Positions 9,674 to 19,481 of a stretch of 64,000 nucleotides of DNA are shown here, piece after piece. Within the stretch, counting starts at the first letter, position 1, and every line of letters starts with the position of its first letter. Both the position numbers and the translations under genes were made by a program. The stretch is taken from the NCBI RefSeq assembly GCF_000020685.1, contig NC_012527.1, positions 260,712-324,711 on the forward strand, given 5' to 3'. Below the pieces are notes generated by a model. That model saw nothing but the letters and a program-made list of their open reading frames with translations. It was not told where the DNA came from and did not search any database. Source of the DNA: Deinococcus deserti VCD115. Its GTDB lineage: Bacteria > Deinococcota > Deinococci > Deinococcales > Deinococcaceae.

Positions 9674-11446
9674 GTGTCGTTTCCCCGTACCTTCCGCGCC
9701 CTGACTCTTGCCCTGCTGCTTGGCGCATCAGCGTCAGCGGCCAGCAGTCCAGACCTGCTGATCTCCCCTACCGGGGACGTCACGATTGCCGGTCGCAGCG
9801 TTCAATTACGTACTGCCCCGCAGTTTATTGAGGGTGCGCTGCTGGTGCCTCTGCGTGAAACTGCCGCCCTGCTGGGCCGAAACGTACAGGTCAGCGGAAC
9901 CCTGATGCAGGTTGGACGACTGGTGGTCCAGACCAGCAACCGGACCATGACTATTGACGGTGTTCCCTATGCTGGCGCACTGGTCGTCACCCCGGGTGGA
10001 GACCCGCTCGTGGAGGCACGCCTGCTGGCATACGCCCTCGACGGGCAGCTGGTCACCCGGCCGGGGGGCGCTGTAGCCCTGACGGGCGTTCCAGCGCAAG
10101 GCACCCCAGCTGTCAGCACGCCGGCGCCAGTCAATCCACCCATTACTTCACCGGCGCCGCCGCCGTCCACTCCTGCGCCTCAGCCAGCAGGAGCCGGCCT
10201 CCCGGAAGCGCGTTTTGCAACCAATAAAACAGTCTACGCTCCCGGAGAACGGGTTGTTTACACCGATTTCTCCTTCGACCAGGACGGGCTGAATCTGGCG
10301 CGGCAATGGACCGGCGCGGAGGAAGTGTTCTTTACCCCCGGCGAGCACCGCATAACGCTGACGGTGACGAACAGTAAGGGCCGGGTCAGTGCGCCGTTCA
10401 CCCGAATTGTTCAGGTGCAGGGCGCCCCGGTGAACACACCACTCTCGTATGCGCTGCGCCATACCCCCATTGGCTCGACCTTCAAAGACACCCTTAATCC
10501 TGCCTACCCCGCCGTGACGCCCGTAACCCAGGCAGGCGCTTCTTTCCCACTGCTGTTCAGCGACTCCCCGGAAACACCTACCCAAAGCGGCGTGCTGTAC
10601 CAGGACCGGGCGTCCGGGCGGGTGCGCGTCGTGGCCTACCACATCAACCGGCTCCCCAGACCCGCACGCCTGTATGTCCTGGCGCGGCCCCGCAGCGCGG
10701 CAGCCGCCGTGCAGGTCCTTCGCGGAGGCAGCGCTGGAGGCACGCGCATAGAAAGCGTGCTTGGACAGGTGAGTGTGCTGGACTTTCTGACCGGTACCGG
10801 CTCTCCTCGTCAGCAGCTCAGCACTTCAGGCGTAACGGCGCTGTATACCAGCCCACTGCTGACGCCTGAACAGGGAGCCACAGCGCTGCTTGACCTGCAC
10901 ATTACCGGTGAGGCTGACCTCAGCGTGGTCATGCTTGAGGAGGGCAGGCCGCTGACCGACGAGACCCTCAGGGCCCTTCCAGTTCTGCCACCTGACGCTC
11001 AACATCAACGCGGCACATTCCCAGGGGCAGTACGCAGCCTCACTGTACGGGTAGGGTCCTCACCTGCACGCTTGACGCTGGGCGACAACCTGAGTGACCC
11101 GGCGCTCAGTGGTGTGGACGCAACCACCGGGGCGCCGCAGCGCCTGAGCGGCAATTACGGGGTTCAGTACGACATCACGGTCGAGAACTCCGTCCCCGGC
11201 AACAGCACCGTAGCCACGTTCGTGCCGCGTGGTGGCGCTTACCGCGGCGGCCTGACCGTAGAGGACGGACAGGACCGTCAGATCATCAGAATTCCCGGTT
11301 CAGGGGTCCTGACCAATGGTGACCACCCGATGATGTTGTGGAAGACGCGGTCGAGATCCTTCCGGCTTTCTTTTATTCCTACGGGAGGCTCATTCCTCCC
11401 GGTTTCCCTGGTGTTCTACCCGCACCAGGGTGAGCTCAGGCCCTGA
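9674..11446 (+). CDS. Secreted protein with copper amine oxidase N-terminal-like (stalk) domain
   Basis: A 590-aa exported protein. Residues 1-25 are a signal peptide (hydrophobic core ALTLALLLGASASA). Residues ~27-135 match the copper amine oxidase N-terminal-like 'stalk' domain (FIEGALLVPLRETAALLG, MTIDGVPYAGALVV). A Pro/Thr/Ala-rich linker follows (~138-180), then a PKD-like beta-sandwich (~182-255, FTPGEHRITLTVTNSKG). A long beta-rich C-terminal region (~260-590) is unrecognised. No enzyme active site is seen, so despite the domain name it is not an amine oxidase; a cell-envelope adhesion or structural role is plausible. The start is a GTG, chosen because it gives an intact signal peptide. 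Confidence 0.75.
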   Translation: MSFPRTFRALTLALLLGASASAASSPDLLISPTGDVTIAGRSVQLRTAPQFIEGALLVPLRETAALLGRNVQVSGTLMQVGRLVVQTSNRTMTIDGVPYAGALVVTPGGDPLVEARLLAYALDGQLVTRPGGAVALTGVPAQGTPAVSTPAPVNPPITSPAPPPSTPAPQPAGAGLPEARFATNKTVYAPGERVVYTDFSFDQDGLNLARQWTGAEEVFFTPGEHRITLTVTNSKGRVSAPFTRIVQVQGAPVNTPLSYALRHTPIGSTFKDTLNPAYPAVTPVTQAGASFPLLFSDSPETPTQSGVLYQDRASGRVRVVAYHINRLPRPARLYVLARPRSAAAAVQVLRGGSAGGTRIESVLGQVSVLDFLTGTGSPRQQLSTSGVTALYTSPLLTPEQGATALLDLHITGEADLSVVMLEEGRPLTDETLRALPVLPPDAQHQRGTFPGAVRSLTVRVGSSPARLTLGDNLSDPALSGVDATTGAPQRLSGNYGVQYDITVENSVPGNSTVATFVPRGGAYRGGLTVEDGQDRQIIRIPGSGVLTNGDHPMMLWKTRSRSFRLSFIPTGGSFLPVSLVFYPHQGELRP

Positions 11447-11779
11447 GGAGAAGCAGAGGCCCGGCACGTATTCGTCCAGGGAGCAAACAGATCGCGGCTT
11501 GCCAGAGGAGGCGGTGTCGCCGCCCGCGACGTCGCGCCGCATTCTGTTGACCTGGTTGCAGGGGTCTGCATCACGGCAAGATCCCCTCACGGAGTGGCCC
11601 CGTGCAGCAGGGTCAGTCACGAGGGGTTCTGCTCCGGACCGGAGGGGCCCAGCAGGACCACGAACTCCTGGCGGCGCGAACGCCGCTTAGGGATTCCCGA
11701 ACTTCCCGGTTAAGCAGCGGCAACATGGACCACGGCGCGTGAAATTCCAGGAACCGGTATGTGCCGCAGATTTCCTGGT
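11447..11779. other. Intergenic stretch between convergent genes
   Basis: About 330 bp between the secreted protein and the convergent coiled-coil gene. No clear terminator hairpin with a T-run and no other feature was recognised. Confidence 0.35.
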
Positions 11780-13045
11780 TTACGAGGTATACCGCTCGAC
11801 CGCAATCTCGAAGGCCTGTTCGTACTGCTCGGCATAAGCAGCCTCGGCCTGCCTGATGGCCTCGTCCCGCGCCGCTGCTGCCTCAGCACGGATTCTCTCG
11901 GCTGCTCCCTGCAGGGCAGACAAGGCCCGCTGGTAGCTCAGATCAACAGCTTCTTTCAGGGTGGACGGCACCACAAGCTCGACGACAAACACCCTGTTGC
12001 GGCTGAATGACCGTACATGTCCCTGCAACCCGACCTGTAACCTGGCGACCCTCAGGTACAGACGTGCTTCAGCCAGATGATGAAACTCCCTGAAAAAGAC
12101 AACGGACTCCTGTGTCGTAGCTGACGGCCTGCGCGACTGATCAGCGGTGCCAAACGGTTCCTGGCTGGAGGTCCTGGTACCAGCGCTCTGCTGGCTGGCG
12201 CTCTCACCTCCACGTGCGTGCCGCGCTTCTTCTGCTTTCCGGCGCCTGGACTGAGCCCTGCGTTCCCGGTCACGGCGAGCTTCAGCCGCCTGACGCCTGG
12301 CCTCCCCGACGCGGCGCGCCTCCTCCTGCGACTGATCGCGTTGGGTGGCCTGCCGGTCCTCCCGGGTATACGTCACGTACTCCAACCGGCAGTACGACAC
12401 CAGGTCATCGTAGATGGTCTGTGCCGCCGCCCTGCACTTCACGCGCGACCCCTGCCGGGACAAAATCCGGTCAAGCCACTGCATCAGTGTCTGATCACCA
12501 AGCCTGACGCCAATATTCGACACGTCCAGCGCATGTGCTTCCGCCAGCAGCCGTGAATAGGCGCTGGTGCCCCTGACAGCCTGGAACAGGCCCTGACTGA
12601 AGCGGGGACCATGCAGCAGCCTTCTGCGCTCTGCACCGCTGAGATGCTGAAACAGCAGCACTTCAAAGTCGACGGTTGACGCTGATGTCCCGTGCTTCTG
12701 GCCCCCGGCGGCCGGCTGGCCGCGCCCGGGTGACGCCTGTGCTCTGGAGGAGCCCGGTCGTGCAGAACGCTGCTCACTCCCATGTGAAGGGCCGGGCGCG
12801 TCTGCCAGCCCAAGCCTGATTTCCAGAAGTTCCATATCCCACCGCCGGGGCAGGGATGAATCCAGCTCGGACAGCATGACACCGTGTGGCTCGACAAGGC
12901 GGAGCAGGACCTGCAGGCATTTGCGCTTCTCGCCGGAATGCGGGGTAGAGACACCCTGCCTGTAAACCTTGACGGCCTTGTCGACCGCCCTCTGGCGATC
13001 TGTCCGGCTCCCCGAACTGCGATCCTCTGTCTTAGGTCCAGGCAT
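11780..13045 (-). CDS. Hypothetical protein with charged coiled-coil middle (421 aa)
   Basis: Unrecognised. From the start at 13045 the product has four parts. The first ~115 residues are a basic folded region (KAVKVYRQGVSTP, LQVLLRLVEPHGVMLSE). Next come a Gly/Pro/Ser-rich linker and a helical region (~165-240, VDFEVLLFQHLSGAERRRLL). A long Arg/Glu/Gln/Ala coiled coil follows (~245-290). The C-terminal domain (~315-421) contains FFREFHHLAEARLYLRVARLQVGL and ends in an Ala/Glu-rich helix. The frame stays open upstream to 13210, but that extension is Arg/Trp/Cys-rich and unlikely to be translated. There is no signal peptide and no known catalytic motif. A scaffold or filament-like role is only a guess. 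Confidence 0.55.
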   Translation of the reverse strand: MPGPKTEDRSSGSRTDRQRAVDKAVKVYRQGVSTPHSGEKRKCLQVLLRLVEPHGVMLSELDSSLPRRWDMELLEIRLGLADAPGPSHGSEQRSARPGSSRAQASPGRGQPAAGGQKHGTSASTVDFEVLLFQHLSGAERRRLLHGPRFSQGLFQAVRGTSAYSRLLAEAHALDVSNIGVRLGDQTLMQWLDRILSRQGSRVKCRAAAQTIYDDLVSYCRLEYVTYTREDRQATQRDQSQEEARRVGEARRQAAEARRDRERRAQSRRRKAEEARHARGGESASQQSAGTRTSSQEPFGTADQSRRPSATTQESVVFFREFHHLAEARLYLRVARLQVGLQGHVRSFSRNRVFVVELVVPSTLKEAVDLSYQRALSALQGAAERIRAEAAAARDEAIRQAEAAYAEQYEQAFEIAVERYTS

Positions 13046-14046
13046 TTCGTCTTCTGGGCGCCGACGCCACAGCCTGAGCAGCCTTCCCACAACAGAACCG
13101 TGCAGTGTGGCAGGCCAGGCCCAGCGCCTGAACTTTGCCGTTCGGCAGGACCCATGAGAGAGACAGCTGTTCCATCGGGAGATATTCTGCCGCACTGGAA
13201 TGTGAGGCACCAGAGGAAGGAAGTGTGTTCGAGACGCCTTTTATGACTTTCGCCTGCGGAAACTGACTGCATCACGGTCCTTGAAGCTCCGTCAACGTAA
13301 GGCCGCTGAGCACATCGCAACCAGGGCAGTGGCTGCCCGTCATGAAATAGCGGACGAGATCACGGCTGCCGGACGAGCACAACGGGTCTACTGGAACTCT
13401 GCTTTTTCTTAGCGTGACGCCGCCCTATTCCTGGAGAAAGGCGTACGACGCTGCGGGGCCTTGTGATGCTGCGGTTTCTGGACACCTGCTACCAATCCAG
13501 GAAGTCACAGGTTCAGCGGAGAAGGTGACTTATTGTCGCAACCCAGAATCAGTGGTTCTGGCCTCCGGCCCCCGCATGAATTCCAGGGCCAGGGCAAAGG
13601 CCTGCCCCTCCTTCTTTCTGCCCACTACGAGATAGCCTCCCAGCAGGAACCTTACTCCACCTATGTAGCAATAAATACTGCAGTTTGTTTCATAGATATC
13701 ACTCGGTTTATGGAGTATTCTACCATTCTTGACCCGAGAGCGCGATATGCCTTCTTCGGAACATCTTTTCCCACGCACCAGGACTCAAAGATAAAAAATG
13801 AAATTTTCCCCCAGTATGCGGAAAGTTTACACAGCAGGAAGAACGGTCGGCAGGCAGAGTCACTCAGCAACTTGGGAGGTCAGCCGGGAAAAGATCACAG
13901 GATTTCATAGATCGCCGTATGCGGAGTGGAGTCAATCTTCACTCTGCTCTTCCATTTCTGACATGCCGGAAGTACATTCGGAGTGTCGCTCATTCAACAC
14001 ATAACTCAGGCCCCATACCGTGGGATCACAAGGACATCAACTCTGT
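13046..14046. other. Long intergenic stretch before the sugar-acid operon
   Basis: About 1 kb. The part from roughly 13640 to 13860 is notably AT-rich. Short frames on both strands look non-coding. It must include the promoter of the RpiR-led operon; one imperfect inverted repeat at 13966-13981 is listed separately. No RNA gene or mobile element was recognised. Confidence 0.35.
13966..13981. promoter_or_regulatory. Candidate operator upstream of the RpiR gene
   Basis: An imperfect 16-bp palindrome, CCGGAAGTACATTCGG, about 65 bp before the regulator start. It matches its own reverse complement at most positions and has a GTAC core. It could be an autoregulatory site for the RpiR protein. This is inference from symmetry and position only. 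Confidence 0.2.
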
Positions 14047-14916
14047 ATGTACAGTGCCTCTTCCAATCTGCCGCCCATTCTGCGTCGCCTGCATCTGCAG
14101 CGCGGCGAGGCTGGGGCAGCAACTGGCCGGGTCATTGAGTGCATCCTCGACGATCCGGAAGCCTTTCTGGGGCTGACCATTGCAGAGTTGAGTGAGAGGA
14201 CAAAAACCAGTGACGCCACAGTGGTCCGTCTGGTACAGAGTCTGGGATTCGGAGGATTCCAGGATTTCAAACTGCAGCTGTCCCGGTCTCTGGCTGTCAC
14301 ACGCCAGAGCAATCTTGCCGTCGATGCCGGCGACGCCGCCGTCACGATTGTGGGCAAGGTGTTCGACAATGCCGGCGTTGCCCTGCGGGACACGCTCGAA
14401 CACCTGGACCTGGAAGCTTTCAGTGCCGCGGTGCATTCCGTTTCTCTCTCCCGGCACGTGGCTCTGATTGGACTCGGGTGGAGTGGCCTGGTGGCCCAGG
14501 ATGGCGAACAGAGGGGCGCGCGCCTGGGAATCTCCTGTAAGGCCTATACCGATCCGAGCATGTTTTTACAGGCAAGTTCCCTTCTGGAACCTACCGATGT
14601 CCTGATCGCCGTGTCGTTCAGCGGCGCAAGCGCGGACATTGTCAGGGCTGCCCGTCTGGCCCGGCAGACAGGGGCCACAGTGGTGGCACTGACAGGACTG
14701 GGGCGCTCCGCACTGGCCCGCACCGCGCACCATACGTTGACCAGTTCTGCGCCAGGTGACATGTACCGGCCTGAAGTGCTGAATGTCCGGTTCGCTCAGC
14801 TCTGCCTGCTTGACGCCCTCTTTACCAGCTTCCACGTCTCCCAGGAACCGTACATGACCGAACGGCTCTCACGGGCGCAGGACGCCCGCCGCGCGCTGAA
14901 CGCCGATTCCGCCTGA
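14047..14916 (+). CDS. MurR/RpiR family transcriptional regulator
   Basis: A 289-aa regulator with an N-terminal RpiR helix-turn-helix (about residues 20-90, [19 protein letters not shown]) and a C-terminal SIS domain (~125-260, with [15 protein letters not shown]), which in this family binds phosphorylated sugars. It is the first gene of the operon; the binding-protein gene starts 25 nt after its stop. The regulator is therefore probably co-transcribed and senses an intermediate such as a keto-deoxy-sugar phosphate made by the operon enzymes. The ATG at 14047 is preferred over an in-frame GTG 27 nt upstream; neither has a strong ribosome site. Confidence 0.88.
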   Translation: MYSASSNLPPILRRLHLQRGEAGAATGRVIECILDDPEAFLGLTIAELSERTKTSDATVVRLVQSLGFGGFQDFKLQLSRSLAVTRQSNLAVDAGDAAVTIVGKVFDNAGVALRDTLEHLDLEAFSAAVHSVSLSRHVALIGLGWSGLVAQDGEQRGARLGISCKAYTDPSMFLQASSLLEPTDVLIAVSFSGASADIVRAARLARQTGATVVALTGLGRSALARTAHHTLTSSAPGDMYRPEVLNVRFAQLCLLDALFTSFHVSQEPYMTERLSRAQDARRALNADSA

Positions 14917-14941
14917 ACCCTCTCTGATTAAAGGAGCTCCA

Positions 14942-16210
14942 ATGCGTAAAGTCACCCTGTTTGCCCTGACTGCCATTCTGTCGATGAACGCCGCACAGGC
15001 CCAGAGCTTCAAATGGGATTCTGCCAAAGGCACCACCCTGCGGGTGCTGCTCAACCAGCACCCGTGGACCACGGCGATGCAGCCTTACTTTCCCGAATTT
15101 GAGAAGCTGACTGGTATTCGCCTGGTCACAGAAACCTACCCTGAAGCGCAGTTCCGGCAGAAGGTACTCGTGGAGCTCTCGACCGGAGGCCAGAACCTCG
15201 ACGCGTTCATGATGTCACCCGGACAGGAAGGGCAGTTGTACGCCAGAAGCGGCTGGGTAGAGGATCTGGACAACTACGTGAAGAACAAGGCCATCACGGC
15301 CGGCAACTGGGGCTACAGCGACTTTTATCCGTCGGTCCTGAACTCCACCCGGTACGCCGGCGTGATGACAGGGGTGCCTATCCAGACCGAGACCACCATG
15401 CTGTTCTACCGCAAGGACCTGTTCCAGAAGCACGGTGTGGCTGTCCCGAAAACCCTCAAACAGCTGGAGGCAGCAGCCAAGGCCCTGAACGGCAAGGACG
15501 GCGTCGTGGGCATTGCCCTGCGGGGCAGGGGCTCGGCTGCAACCAGTCAGTTCGCCCCCTACATGTACGCTTACGGCAGCCAGTGGCTCAAAGACGGACA
15601 GGCCAATTTCACGGATCCGAAATTCGTGCAGGCCATGACCTACTACACCAACCTGCTACGGAACTACGGTCCGCAGGCTGCGGTCACCATGAGCTGGCCC
15701 GAAGTCACCAACCTGTTCTCTCAGGGCAAAGCCGCGATGTTTACCGACGCGAGCCTGTTCCGCTCCATCGTTGATGACCCCAAGAGCAGTTCCGTTGCCG
15801 GGAAGGTAGGCTTCGCGGCCATGCCGGGAAACAAACCCACGGTAACGACCTGGACGCTTGCGATCAGCAAGGGCAGCCGCAACAAGCAGGCGGCGTGGCT
15901 CTTCACGCAGTGGGCCACCAACCGTGAAAACCAGCTCCGCGTCCTGCTGAAGGATGTTCCGGCGGTCCGCCGCAGTGTCTGGAACGACCCAGCTTTCAAG
16001 CGGCAGGACAGCAGCCCCGAATGGACCCAGGCACACCTGGGCCAGCTGAACCGCGCCACGCCGTTGTGGAACCCTCCCGTCAGTCAGGTGGGCGAAGTGC
16101 GCGACGCCCTCGGGCAGGCCATCGTCGGCATTCTGCAGGGGGGCAACGCCACCGATCTGCTGAAACGCGCCGAGCAGGCCACCAACAACATCATCAGCAA
16201 AGAAAAGTAA
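14942..16210 (+). CDS. ABC transporter sugar-binding protein (family 1)
   Basis: A 422-aa extracellular solute-binding protein. Its signal peptide (residues 1-21, cleavage likely after AQA) is preceded by a perfect ribosome site (AAAGGAGCTCC then ATG). The mature part shows the family-1 pattern: [12 protein letters not shown] at the start, PEFEKLTG and [13 protein letters not shown] early, [15 protein letters not shown] in the hinge region, and [12 protein letters not shown] and [11 protein letters not shown] later. It would capture the transported sugar or sugar acid outside the membrane and deliver it to the two permeases downstream. The ligand is probably an aldonate, uronate or a conjugate, judged from the operon enzymes rather than from this protein. 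A stable hairpin follows its stop. Confidence 0.92.
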   Translation: MRKVTLFALTAILSMNAAQAQSFKWDSAKGTTLRVLLNQHPWTTAMQPYFPEFEKLTGIRLVTETYPEAQFRQKVLVELSTGGQNLDAFMMSPGQEGQLYARSGWVEDLDNYVKNKAITAGNWGYSDFYPSVLNSTRYAGVMTGVPIQTETTMLFYRKDLFQKHGVAVPKTLKQLEAAAKALNGKDGVVGIALRGRGSAATSQFAPYMYAYGSQWLKDGQANFTDPKFVQAMTYYTNLLRNYGPQAAVTMSWPEVTNLFSQGKAAMFTDASLFRSIVDDPKSSSVAGKVGFAAMPGNKPTVTTWTLAISKGSRNKQAAWLFTQWATNRENQLRVLLKDVPAVRRSVWNDPAFKRQDSSPEWTQAHLGQLNRATPLWNPPVSQVGEVRDALGQAIVGILQGGNATDLLKRAEQATNNIISKEK

Positions 16211-16233
16211 CCGTCAGCGCGTCTTGACCTGGA

Positions 16234-16258
16234 CCGGCCCCGCCACCAGCGGGGCCGG
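16234..16258 (+). promoter_or_regulatory. Intercistronic GC hairpin after the binding-protein gene
   Basis: A perfect 10-bp stem, CCGGCCCCGC / GCGGGGCCGG, with a 5-nt loop (CACCA), sits between the binding-protein stop and the first permease. There is no T-run. Hairpins in this position in ABC operons commonly protect the upstream mRNA or partly terminate, so that binding protein is made in excess of permeases; that role is inferred here. Confidence 0.55.
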
Positions 16259-16288
16259 GGTCCCTATGCCCATTTTTCAGAGGTGCTT

Positions 16289-17209
16289 ATGAGTGTCGCC
16301 CCTATCCCTACCCCAACGCGTCGGCGCCCCCCGAACAGAAGTTTTTCCAGCTGGCTGGACCGCAATATCCGCTGGGTCTTCCCGATGCCGGCCCTGCTGG
16401 CACTCTTCGCCCTGACGATACTGCCGCTGATTTTCAACCTGGTGCTGAGCACCCAGGAGCGGTCCGTCAGTGACGCGCTGCCCAGCAGCTTTGTAGGCCT
16501 GGGCAACTATCTGGGCGCGCTGAAGGATCCGCGCTTCTGGAACTCGGTCAAGCTGATGTTTCAGTTCACGCTGATCGCGGTGCCGGTCCAGATGCTGCTT
16601 GGCCTGGGGCTCGCGCTGCTCCTGAACCGCACCATGCGCGCCTCCGGACTGATCCGGGCGGTGGTCCTGCTGCCCATGATCAGCACCCCGGTCGCGGTCG
16701 CGCTGATCTGGGCGCTGATGATGGACCCCAATCTGGGTGTCCTGAATTACTTCCTGCAGACCCTGGGGCTGGAACGGAGCTTATGGCTGGCCGACGTCCG
16801 GCTGGTCATTCCGGCACTGGCCATGGTGGACATCTGGCAATGGACGCCGCTGGTATCCCTCATTCTGCTGGCTGGTCTGCAGACCATGCCTGATGAACCG
16901 TTTGAGGCTGCGCGCATCGACGGCGCGTCACCCTGGCAGGTCTTCCGCTTTATCACCTGGCCGATGCTGCAGGCTTCAATCTTCGCAGCCCTGACGTTGA
17001 GACTGATCGACGCTCTGAAAACCTTTGACATCATTGAAGTGATGACGCAGGGCGGGCCTGGCAGCGCCAGCGAAACGCTCAACGTCTACGCCTATCACAC
17101 CGGATTCGAATTCCTGAGGGTGGGGTACACCGCCGCACTTCTCTCGCTGCTGCTGGTGATTGTCGCCGTGGTCGCCGTGGGTGTCAACCTGCTGAGGAGG
17201 CGCGTGTGA
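16289..17209 (+). CDS. ABC sugar transporter permease (MalF type)
   Basis: A 306-aa inner-membrane permease with about six hydrophobic helices. The binding-protein-dependent transport signature (EAA loop) is seen as FEAARIDGASPWQVF in the C-terminal half, the surface that contacts the ATPase. A ribosome site (AGAGGTG) lies just before the ATG at 16289; an in-frame GTG 6 nt earlier is less well placed. The next permease gene overlaps its stop by 4 nt, so the two are translationally coupled. Confidence 0.92.
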   Translation: MSVAPIPTPTRRRPPNRSFSSWLDRNIRWVFPMPALLALFALTILPLIFNLVLSTQERSVSDALPSSFVGLGNYLGALKDPRFWNSVKLMFQFTLIAVPVQMLLGLGLALLLNRTMRASGLIRAVVLLPMISTPVAVALIWALMMDPNLGVLNYFLQTLGLERSLWLADVRLVIPALAMVDIWQWTPLVSLILLAGLQTMPDEPFEAARIDGASPWQVFRFITWPMLQASIFAALTLRLIDALKTFDIIEVMTQGGPGSASETLNVYAYHTGFEFLRVGYTAALLSLLLVIVAVVAVGVNLLRRRV

Positions 17210-18027
17210 GCAGCAGAGAGTCTCCACTCAAGCAACTGGTGCTGAACCTGCTTCTGGGTCTGGCGATCCTGGTGATGCTCTTCCCCTTCGTGTGGATGAT
17301 CATGATGAGCCTCAAAACCCAGGTGCAGAACACGGCGGCCACCCCGGTATGGTTTTTCACCCCCGTGCTGGACAACTACATCAACGTCATTGAGCGCAAC
17401 AACTTTCTGGTCTTTACCAAAAACAGCCTGATCGTCGCGCTGGCCGCGACAGTCATCGGAATGGTGCTGGGACTTCCCGCCGCCTACTCGATCGCCCGGT
17501 TCAAGCAGCGCGGACTGAGCCTGTGGATTCTGGTGAGCCGCATCATTCCGTACATCACCTTCCTGCTGCCTCTGTTCCTGGTGTTCACGAAGCTGAACCT
17601 GATCGGTTCGTTCACTGCCCTGATTGCCAGCCACCTGATCATCACCCTGCCTCTGATCGTGTGGATCACCATCGCCTTTTTCGAGGACATTCCCACCGAT
17701 CTTGAAGAAGCAGCACTTGTCGACGGCTCCAGCCGCGCAGGAGCGTTTGTACGGATTATCCTTCCGCTGGTGGCTCCAGGCGTGATCACGGCGGGAATTC
17801 TGGCCATGATCTTTTCCTGGAATCAGTTCCTGTTCAGCCTGATCCTGGGCGGTCCGAACACCAAGACCGTTCCGGTCGCCGTATTCAACTTCCTGAGCTA
17901 CGGAAGCCAGGATTACGGCGCGATTGCCGCCGCCGCCGTGCTGATCACCCTTCCAATTATCCTGCTGTCCCTGACCGTCCAGCGCTATATCGTCAAAGGC
18001 CTGACCGCTGGAGGCGTCAAAGGATGA
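17206..18027 (+). CDS. ABC sugar transporter permease (MalG type)
   Basis: A 273-aa second permease with six predicted helices and the EAA signature LEEAALVDGSSRAGAF. It starts at a GTG overlapping the previous stop, with AGGAGG just upstream. No ATP-binding subunit is encoded anywhere in this operon, so the pair must borrow a general sugar ATPase (MsmX/MalK type) encoded elsewhere, as is common for family-1 carbohydrate importers. The kinase gene overlaps its stop (ATGA). Confidence 0.92.
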   Translation: MSSRESPLKQLVLNLLLGLAILVMLFPFVWMIMMSLKTQVQNTAATPVWFFTPVLDNYINVIERNNFLVFTKNSLIVALAATVIGMVLGLPAAYSIARFKQRGLSLWILVSRIIPYITFLLPLFLVFTKLNLIGSFTALIASHLIITLPLIVWITIAFFEDIPTDLEEAALVDGSSRAGAFVRIILPLVAPGVITAGILAMIFSWNQFLFSLILGGPNTKTVPVAVFNFLSYGSQDYGAIAAAAVLITLPIILLSLTVQRYIVKGLTAGGVKG

Positions 18028-19481
18028 GGGCCGTGCACGCCCCGCCTCCGGTCGTGCTGGCCCTGGATCTGGGCAGCAGCAGCGTCAAGGGCGCCGCGTT
18101 CGACATCCACGGCCGCGTCCTGGCTGGTCTGGAAGCCCACGAGAACGTCTCATTGCACTACGCCGCTGGTGGCGCTGCTGAGGTGCCGCTCGCGGACTTG
18201 GTGGCCGCTGCGGAGGCGGTGCTTGACCGGCTTCATGGACGGCTGGGCAGCCGGTCCGTCCTGGCTGTGGCCATGACCTCCATCGCGAGCAGCCTTGTGG
18301 CGCTCGACGCGCGGGGCGAACCGGTGGGTCCGGTCCTGTCCTACGCTGACACCCGCTCTGCTGGTGAGGTGAGGGCCGTTGAGACCCTGACCTCCCGGGA
18401 AGAGACCGGCTGTCCGGCCTTCAGTGCTTACTGGCCCGCACAGGTGCGCTGGTGGCAAGGAGCCCACCCGGAATTGCCCGCCGAGCACTTCTGCTCGGTG
18501 CCGGATTTCCTGCTGATGCGCTGGACGGGAGAGCTCGTGACGAGCTACTCGCTCGCGTCCTGGACTGGCCTGCTGGACCGGGAAACCCTCGACTGGAACA
18601 TGCGGGCGCTGAGCACGGCGGGCTTGAGCGCGGCTCAACTGCCCCGGCTCGGTGACCATGACACCCGGCTTACCCTGCAGTCCCGCTGGACGGACCGCTG
18701 GCCCAAACTCGCGGGCGTGCCCTTTCATCCAGGCGTGGCCGACGGCGCCACCGCCAATGTTGGGAGCGGCGCACTCACCCCGGGGCGCCCTGCCATCACG
18801 ATTGGCAGCACCAGTGCCGTCCGCCTCGCTGTGCAGGGCGCGCCACCCCCGATCCCGTCGGGGCTGTGGTCCTACCGCATTGACCGGAACACCCACCTCC
18901 TGGGCGGAGCACTGACAGAGGGTGGCAACCTCTACTCGTGGCTACAGTCGACGCTTCGCCTGGACCGGCGGCTGGATGAAGAGCTGCTCGGCATGGCCCC
19001 GGGCGCTCACGGCCTGACCTTTGTGCCTTCGCTGGGCGGCACCCGCAGCCCCGATTACGATCCACACGCCCGCGGAACGCTTCACGGTCTGAGTTATGCC
19101 ACCACACCTGCACAGATCACGCGGGCTGCTATGGAAGGAGTGGCCTGCCGCCTTGCGAACGTGGCGTGGCGCCTGCCGGTCAGTGATGACGCCCTGTTTG
19201 TCGCCAGTGGCCGGGCCCTGCTTGCTTCGCGGGCGTGGCCGCAGATGCTTGCCGACGCCCTGGGCCGGCCGCTCCTGCTCGAAGACATCCGCGCCGGAGC
19301 CAGCGCCCGGGGCGCGGCCCTGCTGGCCTTACGGGCCCAGGGGGTAGAAATTTCCACCGACCCTGTCGCGCAGCGCGTGGTCGAGCCGGTGCCTGCACAT
19401 CACGAGGTCTACCGCACAATGTGCGCCCGAATGGACCGGCTGACCCGGCTGATGCGCGAGGATGAGGAGCTGGTCTCGTGA
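18024..19481 (+). CDS. FGGY family carbohydrate kinase (gluconokinase-like)
   Basis: A 485-aa sugar kinase of the FGGY family. The N-terminal ATP-binding segment LALDLGSSSVKGAAFD is at about 12-27. The first lid region contains LSYADTRS, and the C-terminal half has the FGGY-like stretch LTEGGNLYSWL followed by a glycine-rich GLTFVPSLGGTRSPDYDP. It most resembles gluconokinases, which phosphorylate D-gluconate at C6. In this operon the product could enter the Entner-Doudoroff route. It is coupled to the permease gene before it and the aldolase gene after it by 4-nt overlaps. Confidence 0.85.
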   Translation: MRAVHAPPPVVLALDLGSSSVKGAAFDIHGRVLAGLEAHENVSLHYAAGGAAEVPLADLVAAAEAVLDRLHGRLGSRSVLAVAMTSIASSLVALDARGEPVGPVLSYADTRSAGEVRAVETLTSREETGCPAFSAYWPAQVRWWQGAHPELPAEHFCSVPDFLLMRWTGELVTSYSLASWTGLLDRETLDWNMRALSTAGLSAAQLPRLGDHDTRLTLQSRWTDRWPKLAGVPFHPGVADGATANVGSGALTPGRPAITIGSTSAVRLAVQGAPPPIPSGLWSYRIDRNTHLLGGALTEGGNLYSWLQSTLRLDRRLDEELLGMAPGAHGLTFVPSLGGTRSPDYDPHARGTLHGLSYATTPAQITRAAMEGVACRLANVAWRLPVSDDALFVASGRALLASRAWPQMLADALGRPLLLEDIRAGASARGAALLALRAQGVEISTDPVAQRVVEPVPAHHEVYRTMCARMDRLTRLMREDEELVS

